The notes below the pieces were generated by a model. The model was not told the DNA's origin, made no database searches, and saw only the letters and a program-made list of their open reading frames with translations. This document shows, piece by piece, positions 1 through 8,652 of a stretch of DNA of 51,818 bases. The DNA lies in contig JAGUYK010000011.1 in NCBI GenBank assembly GCA_020061355.1, forward strand, positions 1-51,818, written 5' to 3'. The stretch comes from Ignavibacteriales bacterium. GTDB taxonomy: Bacteria; Bacteroidota; Ignavibacteria; Ignavibacteriales; Melioribacteraceae. The position numbers were made by a program, and so were the translations under genes. The stretch's first letter is position 1; each line of letters starts with the position of its first letter.

Positions 1-232
1 ACAGGCAGCCGAAGCTTTAAAATTAACTGCAGAAGATCTCCTCCAGCAAGGGATTATTGACCGTATAATTCCCGAACCCTTAGGAGGCGCACATAAAAAT
101 CATGAATTGATGGCTGCGACATTAAAAGCGGTATTAAAAGAAGAATTAGCAGCACTTCTTAAGATCAAACCCGATAAACTTGTTCAAAACAGATTAGAGA
201 AATTTGGCAAGATAGGTGTTTTTGTTGAGTAA
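1..232 (+). CDS. accA: acetyl-CoA carboxylase carboxyltransferase subunit alpha, C-terminal fragment
   Basis: Partial gene cut by the left edge of the window; the frame starts at base 2 and ends with TAA at 230-232. The visible 76 residues match the C-terminal end of AccA: LTAEDLL, then [15 protein letters not shown], then a helical tail ending FGKIGVFVE. AccA is the alpha half of the carboxyltransferase that moves the carboxyl group from biotin carrier protein to acetyl-CoA, the first step of fatty acid synthesis in the cytoplasm. The thioesterase gene starts 18 bases downstream and could be co-transcribed. The identification rests on the tail only, but the GGAH segment is characteristic. 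Confidence 0.9.
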   Translation, partial: QAAEALKLTAEDLLQQGIIDRIIPEPLGGAHKNHELMAATLKAVLKEELAALLKIKPDKLVQNRLEKFGKIGVFVE

Positions 233-250
233 CCTCTACGGAGATCTTTA

Positions 251-670
251 ATGATTTCTAATACTACGGAAATTCGTGTTCGTTATGCAGACACCGATAA
301 AATGCAGTTCGTTTATAATGGAAAATATCTGGAATATTTTGAAGTAGGAAGAACTGAATTATTACGATCGCTCGGACTGCCCTACAGCGAAGTTGAAAAA
401 TCGGGTTACCAATTACCTTTACTGGAAGCCGGACTTAAATTTATACAACCGGCAAAATACGACGATCTGCTCCTGGTCAATGCAATTCTAAAGGAGTTGT
501 ATTCTCCTAAAGTTCATATTGACTATGAGATTAAAAGAAAAGGGACTGAAGAGGTTATTGCAAAAGGTTTTACAACGCACATTTTTATGAAAGCGGAAAC
601 AAAAAAAGCTGTAAGACCTCCTAAAATTTATGTTGATATATTAGCTCCCTATTTTCAAAAACAGAAATAA
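251..670 (+). CDS. acyl-CoA thioesterase, YbgC/4-hydroxybenzoyl-CoA thioesterase family (hotdog fold)
   Basis: 139 residues, normal for a single hotdog domain. The N-terminal signature RVRYADTDKMQFVYNGKYLEYFE is split here as RVRYADTDKM and YNGKYLEYFE; it holds the family's catalytic aspartate (D16 by position) and the long helix that packs under the sheet. Family members hydrolyse acyl-CoA or acyl-ACP thioesters in the cytoplasm, and YbgC is often tied to the Tol-Pal/phospholipid machinery, but no tol genes are visible here. A GGAGA Shine-Dalgarno sits 6 bases before the ATG. It follows accA by 18 bases, which fits a role in lipid metabolism. The exact substrate cannot be read from the sequence. 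Confidence 0.85.
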   Translation: MISNTTEIRVRYADTDKMQFVYNGKYLEYFEVGRTELLRSLGLPYSEVEKSGYQLPLLEAGLKFIQPAKYDDLLLVNAILKELYSPKVHIDYEIKRKGTEEVIAKGFTTHIFMKAETKKAVRPPKIYVDILAPYFQKQK

Positions 671-709
671 AAAGTTTGCGGCTGAATATCCGCCGTCTTG
701 CGAATAATA

Positions 710-2179
710 ATGATCGAAAAGATAAAAGAGCTTACCAAAGACACTTTCATTTACGGTATAAGTACAATCGTTGGAAGGTTTCTGGGTTTTTTACTTATTC
801 CATTCTATACTAATGTCCCATCAATTACACAAAGTGACTTCGGCATCTATTCAAATATTTATGCTTACCTGGCGTTGTTTACAATAATTTTCATATACGG
901 AATGGATGCTGCTTTCATGAAGTATACTTCTGTTGCTGAAGAAGATAAAAAGAAAGATACCTTTTCCTCTCCCTTTTTATTTGTTTCTCTCACATCACTT
1001 TTACTTAGTGTAATATTATTTCTAGGTAAAGATTTCTTTATACCGTTGATGGAAATTACGGAAACATATTCACGGATTTACTATTACTTCATCCTTATCC
1101 TTATTTTCGATTCAATTGCATTAATTCCTTTTGCCAGTCTTCGACTTAAGAGAAAAGCAGTGAAATTTACTTCGATTAAAATGGTTAATATAATTCTGAA
1201 TCTTACATTGAACCTGGTCCTGATTCTAAATTACAAAATGGGAATTGAAGCAATATTTATAAGTAATCTAATCGCATCTGTTTTTTCAGCTGTTGCAGTG
1301 GTTCCGGAAATATTGAGCAACTTAAAATTTAGGATTGATATCTCAATCATCAAAACAATGCTGAAGTTCGGATTGCCTTATTTGCCGGGTTCGCTCGCAG
1401 CTATGTTTGTACAGGTTATCGATCGTCCGATCGTTCTAGCTATGACCGATGCTAAAACGTTAGGAATATATCAGGCAAATTATAAGCTTGGAATATTCAT
1501 GATGCTTTTTGTTTCCATGTTCCATTATGCGTGGCAGCCTTTTTTCCTAAACAACGCAAAAGAAGAAAATGCAAAGGAACTCTTTTCGAAAATTCTAACA
1601 CTATTTTTACTTGCCGCAAGTATTATCTGGATAGTACTTACTCTATTCGTTAGCGACTTTGCCAGCTGGGAAATTATTAACGGTAAAACTATAATTGGTA
1701 AAAAATATCTGAGCGGATTGTATATCGTTCCTGCAGTTCTGCTTGCATATCTATTTCACGGTTTGTACGTCAATTTTACTGCCGGAATTTATATCGAGGA
1801 AAAAACAAAATATTTTCCGCTTGTGACGGGAATAGGTGCTGCAGTAAATATTTTATCAAACATTATTCTTATTCCTCTAATTGGAATTTTAGGCGCAGCA
1901 TTAGCAACTCTCTTTTCTTACGTTGCTATGTCTGCCGGGTTATTTATTATTTCACAAAGATTTTATGAAATTAATTATGAATATGGAAGAATCGCCAAGA
2001 TTCTTTTATTACTGATTTTTACATGCTGTTTATATTACTTTCTTTATTTTAATTATGAATTGACTCTTTCAATTAAGTTTTTAATTCTATTAGGATTTTC
2101 ATCAGCCGTAATCGGTTTAAGAATAATAAGCAAAGAAGAAATAATTAGATTGGGAAAGACTTTACTTCATATTAAGTGA
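710..2179 (+). CDS. polysaccharide/oligosaccharide flippase (MOP/PST superfamily)
   Basis: About 489 residues of almost entirely hydrophobic helices, consistent with 12-14 membrane segments, as in Wzx/MATE-like transporters that flip lipid-linked oligosaccharides across the inner membrane. Typical pieces include the N-terminal helix with GISTIVGRFLGFLLIPFYT, the middle FGLPYLPGSLAAMFVQVIDR segment, and a C-terminal GAALATLFSYVAM helix. The frame is open from a TTG at 698, but the ATG at 710 (MIEKIKEL) is the better start; no clear Shine-Dalgarno is present for either. Neighbours (thioesterase, dut, dnaE) do not identify the substrate. O-antigen, capsule or other glycan export are all possible. 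Confidence 0.8.
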   Translation: MIEKIKELTKDTFIYGISTIVGRFLGFLLIPFYTNVPSITQSDFGIYSNIYAYLALFTIIFIYGMDAAFMKYTSVAEEDKKKDTFSSPFLFVSLTSLLLSVILFLGKDFFIPLMEITETYSRIYYYFILILIFDSIALIPFASLRLKRKAVKFTSIKMVNIILNLTLNLVLILNYKMGIEAIFISNLIASVFSAVAVVPEILSNLKFRIDISIIKTMLKFGLPYLPGSLAAMFVQVIDRPIVLAMTDAKTLGIYQANYKLGIFMMLFVSMFHYAWQPFFLNNAKEENAKELFSKILTLFLLAASIIWIVLTLFVSDFASWEIINGKTIIGKKYLSGLYIVPAVLLAYLFHGLYVNFTAGIYIEEKTKYFPLVTGIGAAVNILSNIILIPLIGILGAALATLFSYVAMSAGLFIISQRFYEINYEYGRIAKILLLLIFTCCLYYFLYFNYELTLSIKFLILLGFSSAVIGLRIISKEEIIRLGKTLLHIK

Positions 2180-2236
2180 AATTTCACTTTAATAAGCGAA
2201 GGAAAAATTAAAAAAATAGTAAGAGAAATTTTTTTC

Positions 2237-2692
2237 ATGGAAAATATCAGAATAAAAATTCAAAGGATCGAAAATAAATTTGACGACATTCCGTTACCGG
2301 AATATGCAACTGAAGGAAGCAGCGGGCTGGATCTGCGTGCAGCGGTTGAAAATGAATTGACAATTGAAAAAGGAAAAGTTGCTCTCGTCCCGACAAATCT
2401 TCGTGTCGAGATCCCGGTTGGTTATGAAATTCAGGTAAGACCGCGCAGCGGATTGGCGGCTAAACATTACATCGGCGTTTTAAATTCACCCGGTACTATC
2501 GATTCAGATTACAGGGGTGAAGTAAAAGTAATCCTATTCAACTTTGGTGATCAGGACTTTGCAATAAAGCGGGGTGATAGAATCGCTCAGATGGTTTTAT
2601 CAAAAGTTTATAAAGCGGCACTTGAAGAAACTCATGACTTAAATAACAGCAAACGTGGTGAAGGCGGTTTCGGTCATACCGGTACCAAGTAA
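2237..2692 (+). CDS. dut: deoxyuridine 5'-triphosphate nucleotidohydrolase (dUTPase)
   Basis: 151 residues, the normal size of a trimeric dUTPase. The five conserved motifs appear in order: GSSGLDLRA, then PRSGLA, then GVLNSPGTIDSDYRGE, then RIAQMVL, and the C-terminal glycine-rich arm RGEGGFGHTG. The TIDSDYRG motif carries the catalytic aspartate that activates water, and the C-terminal arm closes over the bound nucleotide. The enzyme hydrolyses dUTP to dUMP and pyrophosphate, keeping uracil out of DNA and supplying dUMP for thymidylate synthesis. It lies directly upstream of dnaE, a sensible pairing with replication. Confidence 0.96.
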   Translation: MENIRIKIQRIENKFDDIPLPEYATEGSSGLDLRAAVENELTIEKGKVALVPTNLRVEIPVGYEIQVRPRSGLAAKHYIGVLNSPGTIDSDYRGEVKVILFNFGDQDFAIKRGDRIAQMVLSKVYKAALEETHDLNNSKRGEGGFGHTGTK

Positions 2693-2718
2693 GTTTTAAA
2701 TCAGAAACTAGTACGAAG

Positions 2719-2757
2719 AACCAAGAACAAAAAACCAAGAACAAAGAACAAAAAAAA
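2719..2757 (+). repeat. short purine-rich direct repeats upstream of dnaE
   Basis: The 12-base unit AACCAAGAACAA occurs at 2719-2730 and again at 2733-2744, followed by a partial third unit and an A-tract up to the dnaE ATG. The coding strand is almost pure A/C/G here with no recognisable Shine-Dalgarno, so this stretch forms the immediate 5' untranslated region of dnaE. It may be a simple-sequence expansion or an unstructured A-rich translation enhancer; the sequence alone does not decide. Confidence 0.6.
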
Positions 2758-2758
2758 C

Positions 2759-5700
2759 ATGTCAGATTTTATACATTTACATAATCACTCACATTACAGT
2801 TTACAGGATGGTGCATGCACGGTTGAAGATCTTATTTTAGCTGCGAAGAAAAATAATATGCATGCAGTTGCTCTTACAGATCATGGTGTAATGTTTGGCG
2901 TATCCGAGTTTTACAAGAAAGCAACTAAACACGGAATCAAACCAATTGTCGGTATGGAAGCATATATAGTGATTGATAAATCACGCTTCGATAAATCCGG
3001 CGAAATGGAAAACGGTAGAAAGAAATCGAAGCATTATAATCATCTGCTATTGCTCGCAAAAAATAAAATAGGCTATAAGAATTTAATTAAGCTAACCACT
3101 ATCGGTCATCTTGAAGGATTTTACTATCGACCAAGAATAGATCTCGAAGTATTAAAGCAATACAGTGAAGGATTGATTTGCACTTCTGCATGCCCTGCCG
3201 GTCCTATCGCATCTCCTCTGATTAATGATGATTATGCAAAAGCCCGTTCTACTGCAATAAAACTAAAAGAAATTTTCGGTGATGATTTTTATCTCGAGAT
3301 TCAGGATCATGGTCTTGAAATTGAGAGACCAGTATTGAACGGAATGCCAAAACTTGCACAGGATATTGGAGCAAAACTCGTTGCTACGAATGATATACAT
3401 TACATAGACAAAGAGCATGCAATCGCTCATAATATTTTGATTATGCTTGGTGATAAGTCCGGAACAGCAGATTATAGGGAACTTCGGTATGGTACAGATC
3501 AAATTTATTTTAAGACTTCTGATGAGATGAAAAAGATTTTCAAAAACTATAAAGGAGCAATTGAGAGCACACTTGAAATAGATGAAAAAATAGATCTCAA
3601 ATTGGATTCCGGTGATTATCATTTCCCGATCTTTCCAATTCCAGAAAATTCAAAAGCAAAAGATTTAGACGAATACCTGGTTCAGCTTTCTTACGAACAG
3701 CTTGATAAAAAATTTAAAACCATCACTCCGGAAATCGAAGAAAGATTTAAATATGAACTCGAGGTAATCAATCAGATGGGTTATGCCGGCTACTTTTTAA
3801 TTGTTCAGGATTTTATAAATGCCTCTAAAAAAAGAGGAATTCCGGTAGGACCCGGACGCGGAAGCGCTGCCGGTAGTTTAGTTGCTTATGCTCTCGGAAT
3901 TACAAATGTAAATCCGCTTCAATATAATTTACTATTTGAACGCTTCCTTAATCCGGCTCGTAAATCGATGCCCGATATCGATGTTGATTTTGCAGATGAT
4001 AAGCGTGAAGAAGTTATTACTTATGTTAAGGAGAAGTACGGCGAAAACTCTGTCGCCCAGATTATTACTTTTAACCGCCTCTCATCAAAACAGGTAATTC
4101 GTGATGTAGCACGCGTTCTAAAAATCCCGATACCCCAGGTTGATAATATTACTAAATGGATCCCTTCGAAGTTTGGAAGAGTTTTTACAATTGATCAGGC
4201 GCTTGAAGAAGTATCCGAATTATCATGGCTTAAAAAATCTGATGATCCAACGATCCAGGAACTTCTGAAGTATGCGCGAATACTTGAAGGAATGAACCGT
4301 AATGCTTCTAAACATGCTGCTGGTGTTGTTATTACTCCCGGTGATGTAAGTGAATTCGTTCCGCTTGCAACTTACGGAGATGAGGGTGTAATTGTTACTC
4401 AGTTTAATATGAAAGATTTGGAAGATGCCGGACTGCTTAAAATGGACTTTCTTGGACTGGATACACTTTCGATAATACGTGATACAATAGAACTGGTTAA
4501 ACAGAACCGGGGAATTGAAATTAATATCGATGAAATTCCTACCGATGATAAAAGAACATACGAATTATTTGGACGGGGACAGACAACTGCTGTCTTCCAG
4601 TTTGAGTCTGCACCTATGCGCGAATATTTAAAGAAATTGAAACCCTCAAGCATTACCGATCTTGCTGCGATGAATGCCCTGTACCGCCCCGGACCGATGG
4701 ATTTTATTGATGATTTCATTGCACGCAAGCATGGTAGAAAGAAGATGACCTATTTGCATCAGGTGCTTGAGACAATTCTGAATGAGACCTACGGAATTAT
4801 AGTTTACCAGGAACAGGTAATCCAGATTGCCAATAAAGTTGCAGGAATGAGTCTTGCCGAAGCTGATCTTCTTAGAAGAGCGATGGGGAAAAAAGATTTA
4901 AAAGCTATGCAGGAGCAGCGTCAGAAATTTGTTGCCGGTGCAGAGAAAAATAGTATTAGTAAAAAAATTGCCGAAGAAATATTTGAGGCTATTGATAAAT
5001 TTGCTAATTATGGTTTTAATAAATCACATGCGGTCGCTTACAGTATAGTTGCTTATCAAACAGCATATCTTAAAACTCATTACCTTGAAGAATTCCTTGC
5101 AGCCAATCTCACTAATAAATATGACAATACAGATAAGGTTACAATTTTATTGGAGGATTGCCGGAAGCTCGGAGTAAAAGTTACACCGCCGGATATCAAT
5201 CACCCGACTGTTTACTTTAAGGTTGTTAAAGGAGAAATAATTTTCGGAATGTCGGCAATTAAGAATGTCGGCATCCAGGCAGTTCAAGCTATTCACGATG
5301 CTCATCAAAATCTAGGGAGAGATTTTACAAGTATATATGATTTCTGTTCGCATATAGATACACGAGTTGTAAATAAAAGAGCATTGGAGGGTTTAGTTCT
5401 CGCAGGTGCATTCGATTCTTGCGGAGGTTCACGTGCTCAGAATTTTTATGTAATTGAAGAAGCCCTTTCCATTGGAAGTAAAATTAAATCGGCAAAGGTA
5501 TCTCACACAGATAGTCTGTTCGGCGGATCATCGGAGGAAATTGATTTTAACATACCTTCACTTCCGGATGTTCGCGCCTGGGATAACAAGGAGCGGCTTG
5601 CAAAAGAGAGGCAGGTACTTGGATTTTATTTGAGTGATCACCCGTTAAGGAAATATGAAACAGAATACAATTCGTTTGCAACAGTTCATTTAGGCGAACC

Positions 5701-6214
5701 ATCCACTTTTCAGTTTGGTGAAACTGTCCGTGCCTGTGGTGTAATAACCGATGTTTCTCCAAAGACAGATAAGCAGGGAAGACAAATGGCATTCTTTAAA
5801 CTGGATGACTTCAGCGGTTCATGCGATTGTTTGATGTTCTCCAAACCGTTTTCCGAATACAGTGAGTTGATTAGACCGGAATCTACTATTCTTATCAAAG
5901 GAAAACTAGAAAGCAGCGGTGACGCAATTAAACTTCATGTTGATGAAGCGATTTCGCTTGATTCTGTTAAATCGAAATTGACAAAACGAATCGGGGTAAT
6001 TCTGGATTCTTCATTGCACGATGAATACGTAGTCAATCTTATTAAAATATTAATAGAAGAGAATGAAGGAAGTGTTCCTGTGCTTATTTGTGTTAAAGAT
6101 AACGGATCGGTAAGAGAATTTGCAATTGATAGTAAAGTAAATCTAACGGACAGTTTTATAGAAAGTATAAAAAAATTGCTTGGTGATGAATCGTTAATTT
6201 ATTTTACAAAATAA
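2759..6214 (+). CDS. dnaE: DNA polymerase III subunit alpha
   Basis: 1151 residues, typical of DnaE1. An N-terminal PHP domain (about residues 5-210) begins HLHNHSHYSLQDGA. Its metal-type residues look intact: the HLHNHSH cluster, TDHG, GMEAY, NHLLLLA, and NDIHY. The polymerase active site includes PDIDVDFADD with D406 and D408, and KMDFLGLDTL for the third carboxylate. A helix-hairpin-helix region and an OB-fold near residues 985-1060 (QFGETVRACGV to ILIKGKLE) follow. It is the replicative polymerase of the holoenzyme in the cytoplasm. There is no clear Shine-Dalgarno before the ATG; the leader is a repeat-rich A-tract. Confidence 0.97.
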   Translation: MSDFIHLHNHSHYSLQDGACTVEDLILAAKKNNMHAVALTDHGVMFGVSEFYKKATKHGIKPIVGMEAYIVIDKSRFDKSGEMENGRKKSKHYNHLLLLAKNKIGYKNLIKLTTIGHLEGFYYRPRIDLEVLKQYSEGLICTSACPAGPIASPLINDDYAKARSTAIKLKEIFGDDFYLEIQDHGLEIERPVLNGMPKLAQDIGAKLVATNDIHYIDKEHAIAHNILIMLGDKSGTADYRELRYGTDQIYFKTSDEMKKIFKNYKGAIESTLEIDEKIDLKLDSGDYHFPIFPIPENSKAKDLDEYLVQLSYEQLDKKFKTITPEIEERFKYELEVINQMGYAGYFLIVQDFINASKKRGIPVGPGRGSAAGSLVAYALGITNVNPLQYNLLFERFLNPARKSMPDIDVDFADDKREEVITYVKEKYGENSVAQIITFNRLSSKQVIRDVARVLKIPIPQVDNITKWIPSKFGRVFTIDQALEEVSELSWLKKSDDPTIQELLKYARILEGMNRNASKHAAGVVITPGDVSEFVPLATYGDEGVIVTQFNMKDLEDAGLLKMDFLGLDTLSIIRDTIELVKQNRGIEINIDEIPTDDKRTYELFGRGQTTAVFQFESAPMREYLKKLKPSSITDLAAMNALYRPGPMDFIDDFIARKHGRKKMTYLHQVLETILNETYGIIVYQEQVIQIANKVAGMSLAEADLLRRAMGKKDLKAMQEQRQKFVAGAEKNSISKKIAEEIFEAIDKFANYGFNKSHAVAYSIVAYQTAYLKTHYLEEFLAANLTNKYDNTDKVTILLEDCRKLGVKVTPPDINHPTVYFKVVKGEIIFGMSAIKNVGIQAVQAIHDAHQNLGRDFTSIYDFCSHIDTRVVNKRALEGLVLAGAFDSCGGSRAQNFYVIEEALSIGSKIKSAKVSHTDSLFGGSSEEIDFNIPSLPDVRAWDNKERLAKERQVLGFYLSDHPLRKYETEYNSFATVHLGEPSTFQFGETVRACGVITDVSPKTDKQGRQMAFFKLDDFSGSCDCLMFSKPFSEYSELIRPESTILIKGKLESSGDAIKLHVDEAISLDSVKSKLTKRIGVILDSSLHDEYVVNLIKILIEENEGSVPVLICVKDNGSVREFAIDSKVNLTDSFIESIKKLLGDESLIYFTK

Positions 6215-6242
6215 TTAATTCTCATCTAAAACAGATCTAACA

Positions 6243-6273
6243 TTTGATTTGATTTTTCGTTTTCTTAAGTTTG
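6243..6273 (+). promoter_or_regulatory. Bacteroidota-type promoter (TTTG-N19-TAAGTTTG)
   Basis: TTTG at 6243-6246, a 19-base spacer and TAAGTTTG at 6266-6273 fit the TTTG / TAnnTTTG consensus known for the primary sigma factor of Bacteroidetes. It lies 26 bases before the enoyl reductase ATG at 6299, with an AGGAG Shine-Dalgarno in between, so a short leader would result. Seen by eye; no start-site data. Confidence 0.55.
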
Positions 6274-6298
6274 TGCCACAATTAACAAAGAGGAGTAA

Positions 6299-7123
6299 AT
6301 GGAACAGAAGTGGGCATTAATTTTAGGTGCTTCTAGCGGGTTCGGCGGTGCTTCTGCTGTCGAGTTATCCAAAAACGGATATAGCATTTTTGGAATTCAT
6401 CTCGATAGACAGGCTACCATGCCTCAAGTTCAGCAAATAATAAAAAAAATTGAACGATCCGGTCAGAAAGCTGTTTACTTTAATATAAATGCTGCTGATC
6501 AAATTAAAATAAATGATACACTCGATGAAATTAAAGAGAGATTTGCAACCAAAGAGCATCACCAGATCAATGTTTTAATTCATTCCCTGGCATTCGGAAC
6601 ACTTAAACCTTACATTGCAAAAAATCCGAATGACTGCCTTTCACCCTCACAAATGAACATGACTCTTGATGTAATGGCGCATTCACTAGTTTACTGGACT
6701 CAGGGCCTGGTCTTCAGAAATCTGTTTGCACACGGCGGTAGAATTTTTGCTTTAACAAGCGCCGGATCTCATTCAGTCATTCCTAACTATGGCGCTGTGT
6801 CAGCAGCTAAGGCCTCTCTCGAAGCACATATCCGTCAGCTTTCTGTTGAACTTGGTTCAATGGAAATCACATGCAATTCAATTATGGCAGGGGTTACCGA
6901 TACACCGGCTGGAAATAAAATCCCGATGTTCGGTAAAATGATGCATGCTGCTAAAATGAAAAATCCTCACAATAGATTAACGACACCCGAAGACGTTGCT
7001 AAAGCAATTGTACTTTTGTGTGATGAAAGAGCCGGATGGATTTCAGGTAATGTTATTGGTGTCGACGGTGCCGAGTATATTGTAAATTATATTGGTGAAA
7101 GTACAAGCAGCATTATTAAATAA
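6299..7123 (+). CDS. divergent SDR, probable enoyl-[acyl-carrier-protein] reductase (FabI/FabL type)
   Basis: 274-residue Rossmann-fold oxidoreductase. The nucleotide motif is GASSGFGG near residue 10. The catalytic pair is Y164 and K171, separated by six residues (YGAVSAAK). Y-x6-K spacing marks the FabI/FabL enoyl-ACP reductases; ordinary SDRs have Y-x3-K. HSLAF at about residue 95 matches the HS[IL]xF element of that group, and the C-terminus has GWISGNVIGVDG, as in FabI. It would reduce the enoyl-ACP double bond with NAD(P)H in the last step of each fatty acid elongation cycle. An acyl-CoA dehydrogenase follows 18 bases later. An unrelated SDR role cannot be excluded. Confidence 0.72.
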   Translation: MEQKWALILGASSGFGGASAVELSKNGYSIFGIHLDRQATMPQVQQIIKKIERSGQKAVYFNINAADQIKINDTLDEIKERFATKEHHQINVLIHSLAFGTLKPYIAKNPNDCLSPSQMNMTLDVMAHSLVYWTQGLVFRNLFAHGGRIFALTSAGSHSVIPNYGAVSAAKASLEAHIRQLSVELGSMEITCNSIMAGVTDTPAGNKIPMFGKMMHAAKMKNPHNRLTTPEDVAKAIVLLCDERAGWISGNVIGVDGAEYIVNYIGESTSSIIK

Positions 7124-7141
7124 CTATCTCGAGTTTATTAT

Positions 7142-8281
7142 ATGCAATTTATTTTAACTGAAGAACAGAAAATGCTTCGCGATATGACCCGCGATTTTGT
7201 TAACAAGGAAATTAAACCGATTGCTTCCCAAATAGATGCCGAAGAAAAAATCCCCGATGATCTGATAAAAAAAATGGGTGAACTAGGATTCCTGGGCGTA
7301 TCATTCCCCGAGGAATACGGCGGCGGCGGATTCGGTGAAGTTGGATACTGCCTGATGCAGGAAGAAATTGCACGGGGATGTATGTCAACTGCAACATTTA
7401 TTGGTGCTCATCAATCAATTGGCGCAAACGCTATTTACATTGGCGGGACTGAAGATCAGAAAAAAAAATATTTAACTCCATTAGCAAAAGGAGAAAAGAT
7501 AGGTGCATTTTGCCTTACTGAAGCTCAAGCCGGCTCAGATTCATTCAATGTTAAAACCCGTGCAAAATTGGATGGGAATGAATGGGTAATCAATGGCGAA
7601 AAACTATGGATCACTAACGGAGGTATTGCAGATATCGTTTCTGTTTTTGCCCGTACCGATAAAGGTGTAACCGCTTTCATTGTAGAGACAGACAGGGAAG
7701 GATTTCATGCCGGTCCCGCTGAAAAGAAAATGGGAATTAGAGGAAGCACAACCAATCCTATTACATTTGATAATGTAAGAATTCCTAAAGAAAATATTAT
7801 TGGAACAGACGGCCGGGGTTTTATTCTTGCTATGAAAACTCTTGATGCCGGAAGGTTGGGTTTAGGCGCCGCATGTCTCGGCGCTTCAAAAGTATTATTG
7901 GAAATGTCCGCGCAATACTCCAAGCAGCGAAAGCAATTCGAGCAGGCAATTTCTCATTTTCAGGCAATTCAATTTATGTTAGCTGAAATGGCAACAATGA
8001 TCTATGCAATGGAATCGATGGTATACAGAACGGCTGTTGATTACGACAATAAAAAAGATATATCCAAACAATCTGCAATCGTAAAACTTTTCTGCTCCGA
8101 ATCATTAGATAAAATTGCAGATCATGCAGTGCAGATTCATGGAGGAATGGGTTATTCAAGAGAACTTCCTGTTGAAAGATATTATAGGGACTCAAGGATA
8201 AACAAGATTTTTGAGGGTACAAATGAAATTCAAAAAGGTATTATTGCACGTGAAGTTTTAAAAAGAAATGGGGTTGTTTAA
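7142..8281 (+). CDS. acyl-CoA dehydrogenase
   Basis: 379 residues, the family's usual length. Recognisable segments are the N-terminal FILTEEQKMLRDMTRDFV helix, the FAD-binding AFCLTEAQAGSD and WITNGG loops, and the C-terminal QIHGGMGYSRELPVERYYRD followed by KIFEGTNEIQ. The glutamate of FEGTNE (about residue 358) is at the position of the catalytic base in butyryl-/short-chain type enzymes. The enzyme oxidises acyl-CoA to trans-2-enoyl-CoA, passing electrons to electron-transfer flavoprotein. It sits between an enoyl reductase and thioredoxin, probably one transcription unit. Chain length or branched-chain preference cannot be assigned from sequence. Confidence 0.93.
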   Translation: MQFILTEEQKMLRDMTRDFVNKEIKPIASQIDAEEKIPDDLIKKMGELGFLGVSFPEEYGGGGFGEVGYCLMQEEIARGCMSTATFIGAHQSIGANAIYIGGTEDQKKKYLTPLAKGEKIGAFCLTEAQAGSDSFNVKTRAKLDGNEWVINGEKLWITNGGIADIVSVFARTDKGVTAFIVETDREGFHAGPAEKKMGIRGSTTNPITFDNVRIPKENIIGTDGRGFILAMKTLDAGRLGLGAACLGASKVLLEMSAQYSKQRKQFEQAISHFQAIQFMLAEMATMIYAMESMVYRTAVDYDNKKDISKQSAIVKLFCSESLDKIADHAVQIHGGMGYSRELPVERYYRDSRINKIFEGTNEIQKGIIAREVLKRNGVV

Positions 8282-8311
8282 TCTATTAAAATCGATAGGA
8301 GAATAATTATA

Positions 8312-8632
8312 ATGAAACCTTTTACTTTTACTGATGATAACTTTGATGCCGAAGCATTAAAATCCGATCTACCCGTGGTTGTTGATTTCTGGGCTGCCTG
8401 GTGCGGTCCTTGCAGAATGATTGCTCCAATTATTGAAGAATTAACAGATGAATATCAGGGTAAAGTTAAAGTTGGTAAACTTGATGTTGATGATAATCAG
8501 CAAACTGCAATTAAATATGGCGTAAGAAGTATTCCAACGGTTCTATTCTTCAAAGGCGGTGAATTAAAAGATACTGTCATTGGCGCTGTTCCTAAAGCCA
8601 TGTTCACCGAAAAACTTACAAAGCTTATCTAA
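8312..8632 (+). CDS. trxA: thioredoxin
   Basis: 106 residues with the classical active site WCGPC (C31 and C34), preceded by VVVDFWAAW and followed by the cis-proline segment VRSIPTVLFFKGG. No signal peptide, so cytoplasmic. It reduces protein disulfides and is recharged by thioredoxin reductase. An AGGAGA Shine-Dalgarno precedes the ATG by about 10 bases, and the gene follows the acyl-CoA dehydrogenase by 30 bases. Only about 20 bases separate its stop from the next reading frame. Confidence 0.96.
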   Translation: MKPFTFTDDNFDAEALKSDLPVVVDFWAAWCGPCRMIAPIIEELTDEYQGKVKVGKLDVDDNQQTAIKYGVRSIPTVLFFKGGELKDTVIGAVPKAMFTEKLTKLI

Positions 8633-8652
8633 ATTATTTAGAGGTTTTTATT

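Noticed and set aside
2719-2757. Repeats before dnaE as a CRISPR remnant
   Set aside because: The unit is only 12 bases, with no spacers of regular size and no cas genes.
3263-3622. 119-codon minus-strand frame inside dnaE
   Set aside because: Fully antisense to the PHP domain of dnaE; no promoter, Shine-Dalgarno or family resemblance.
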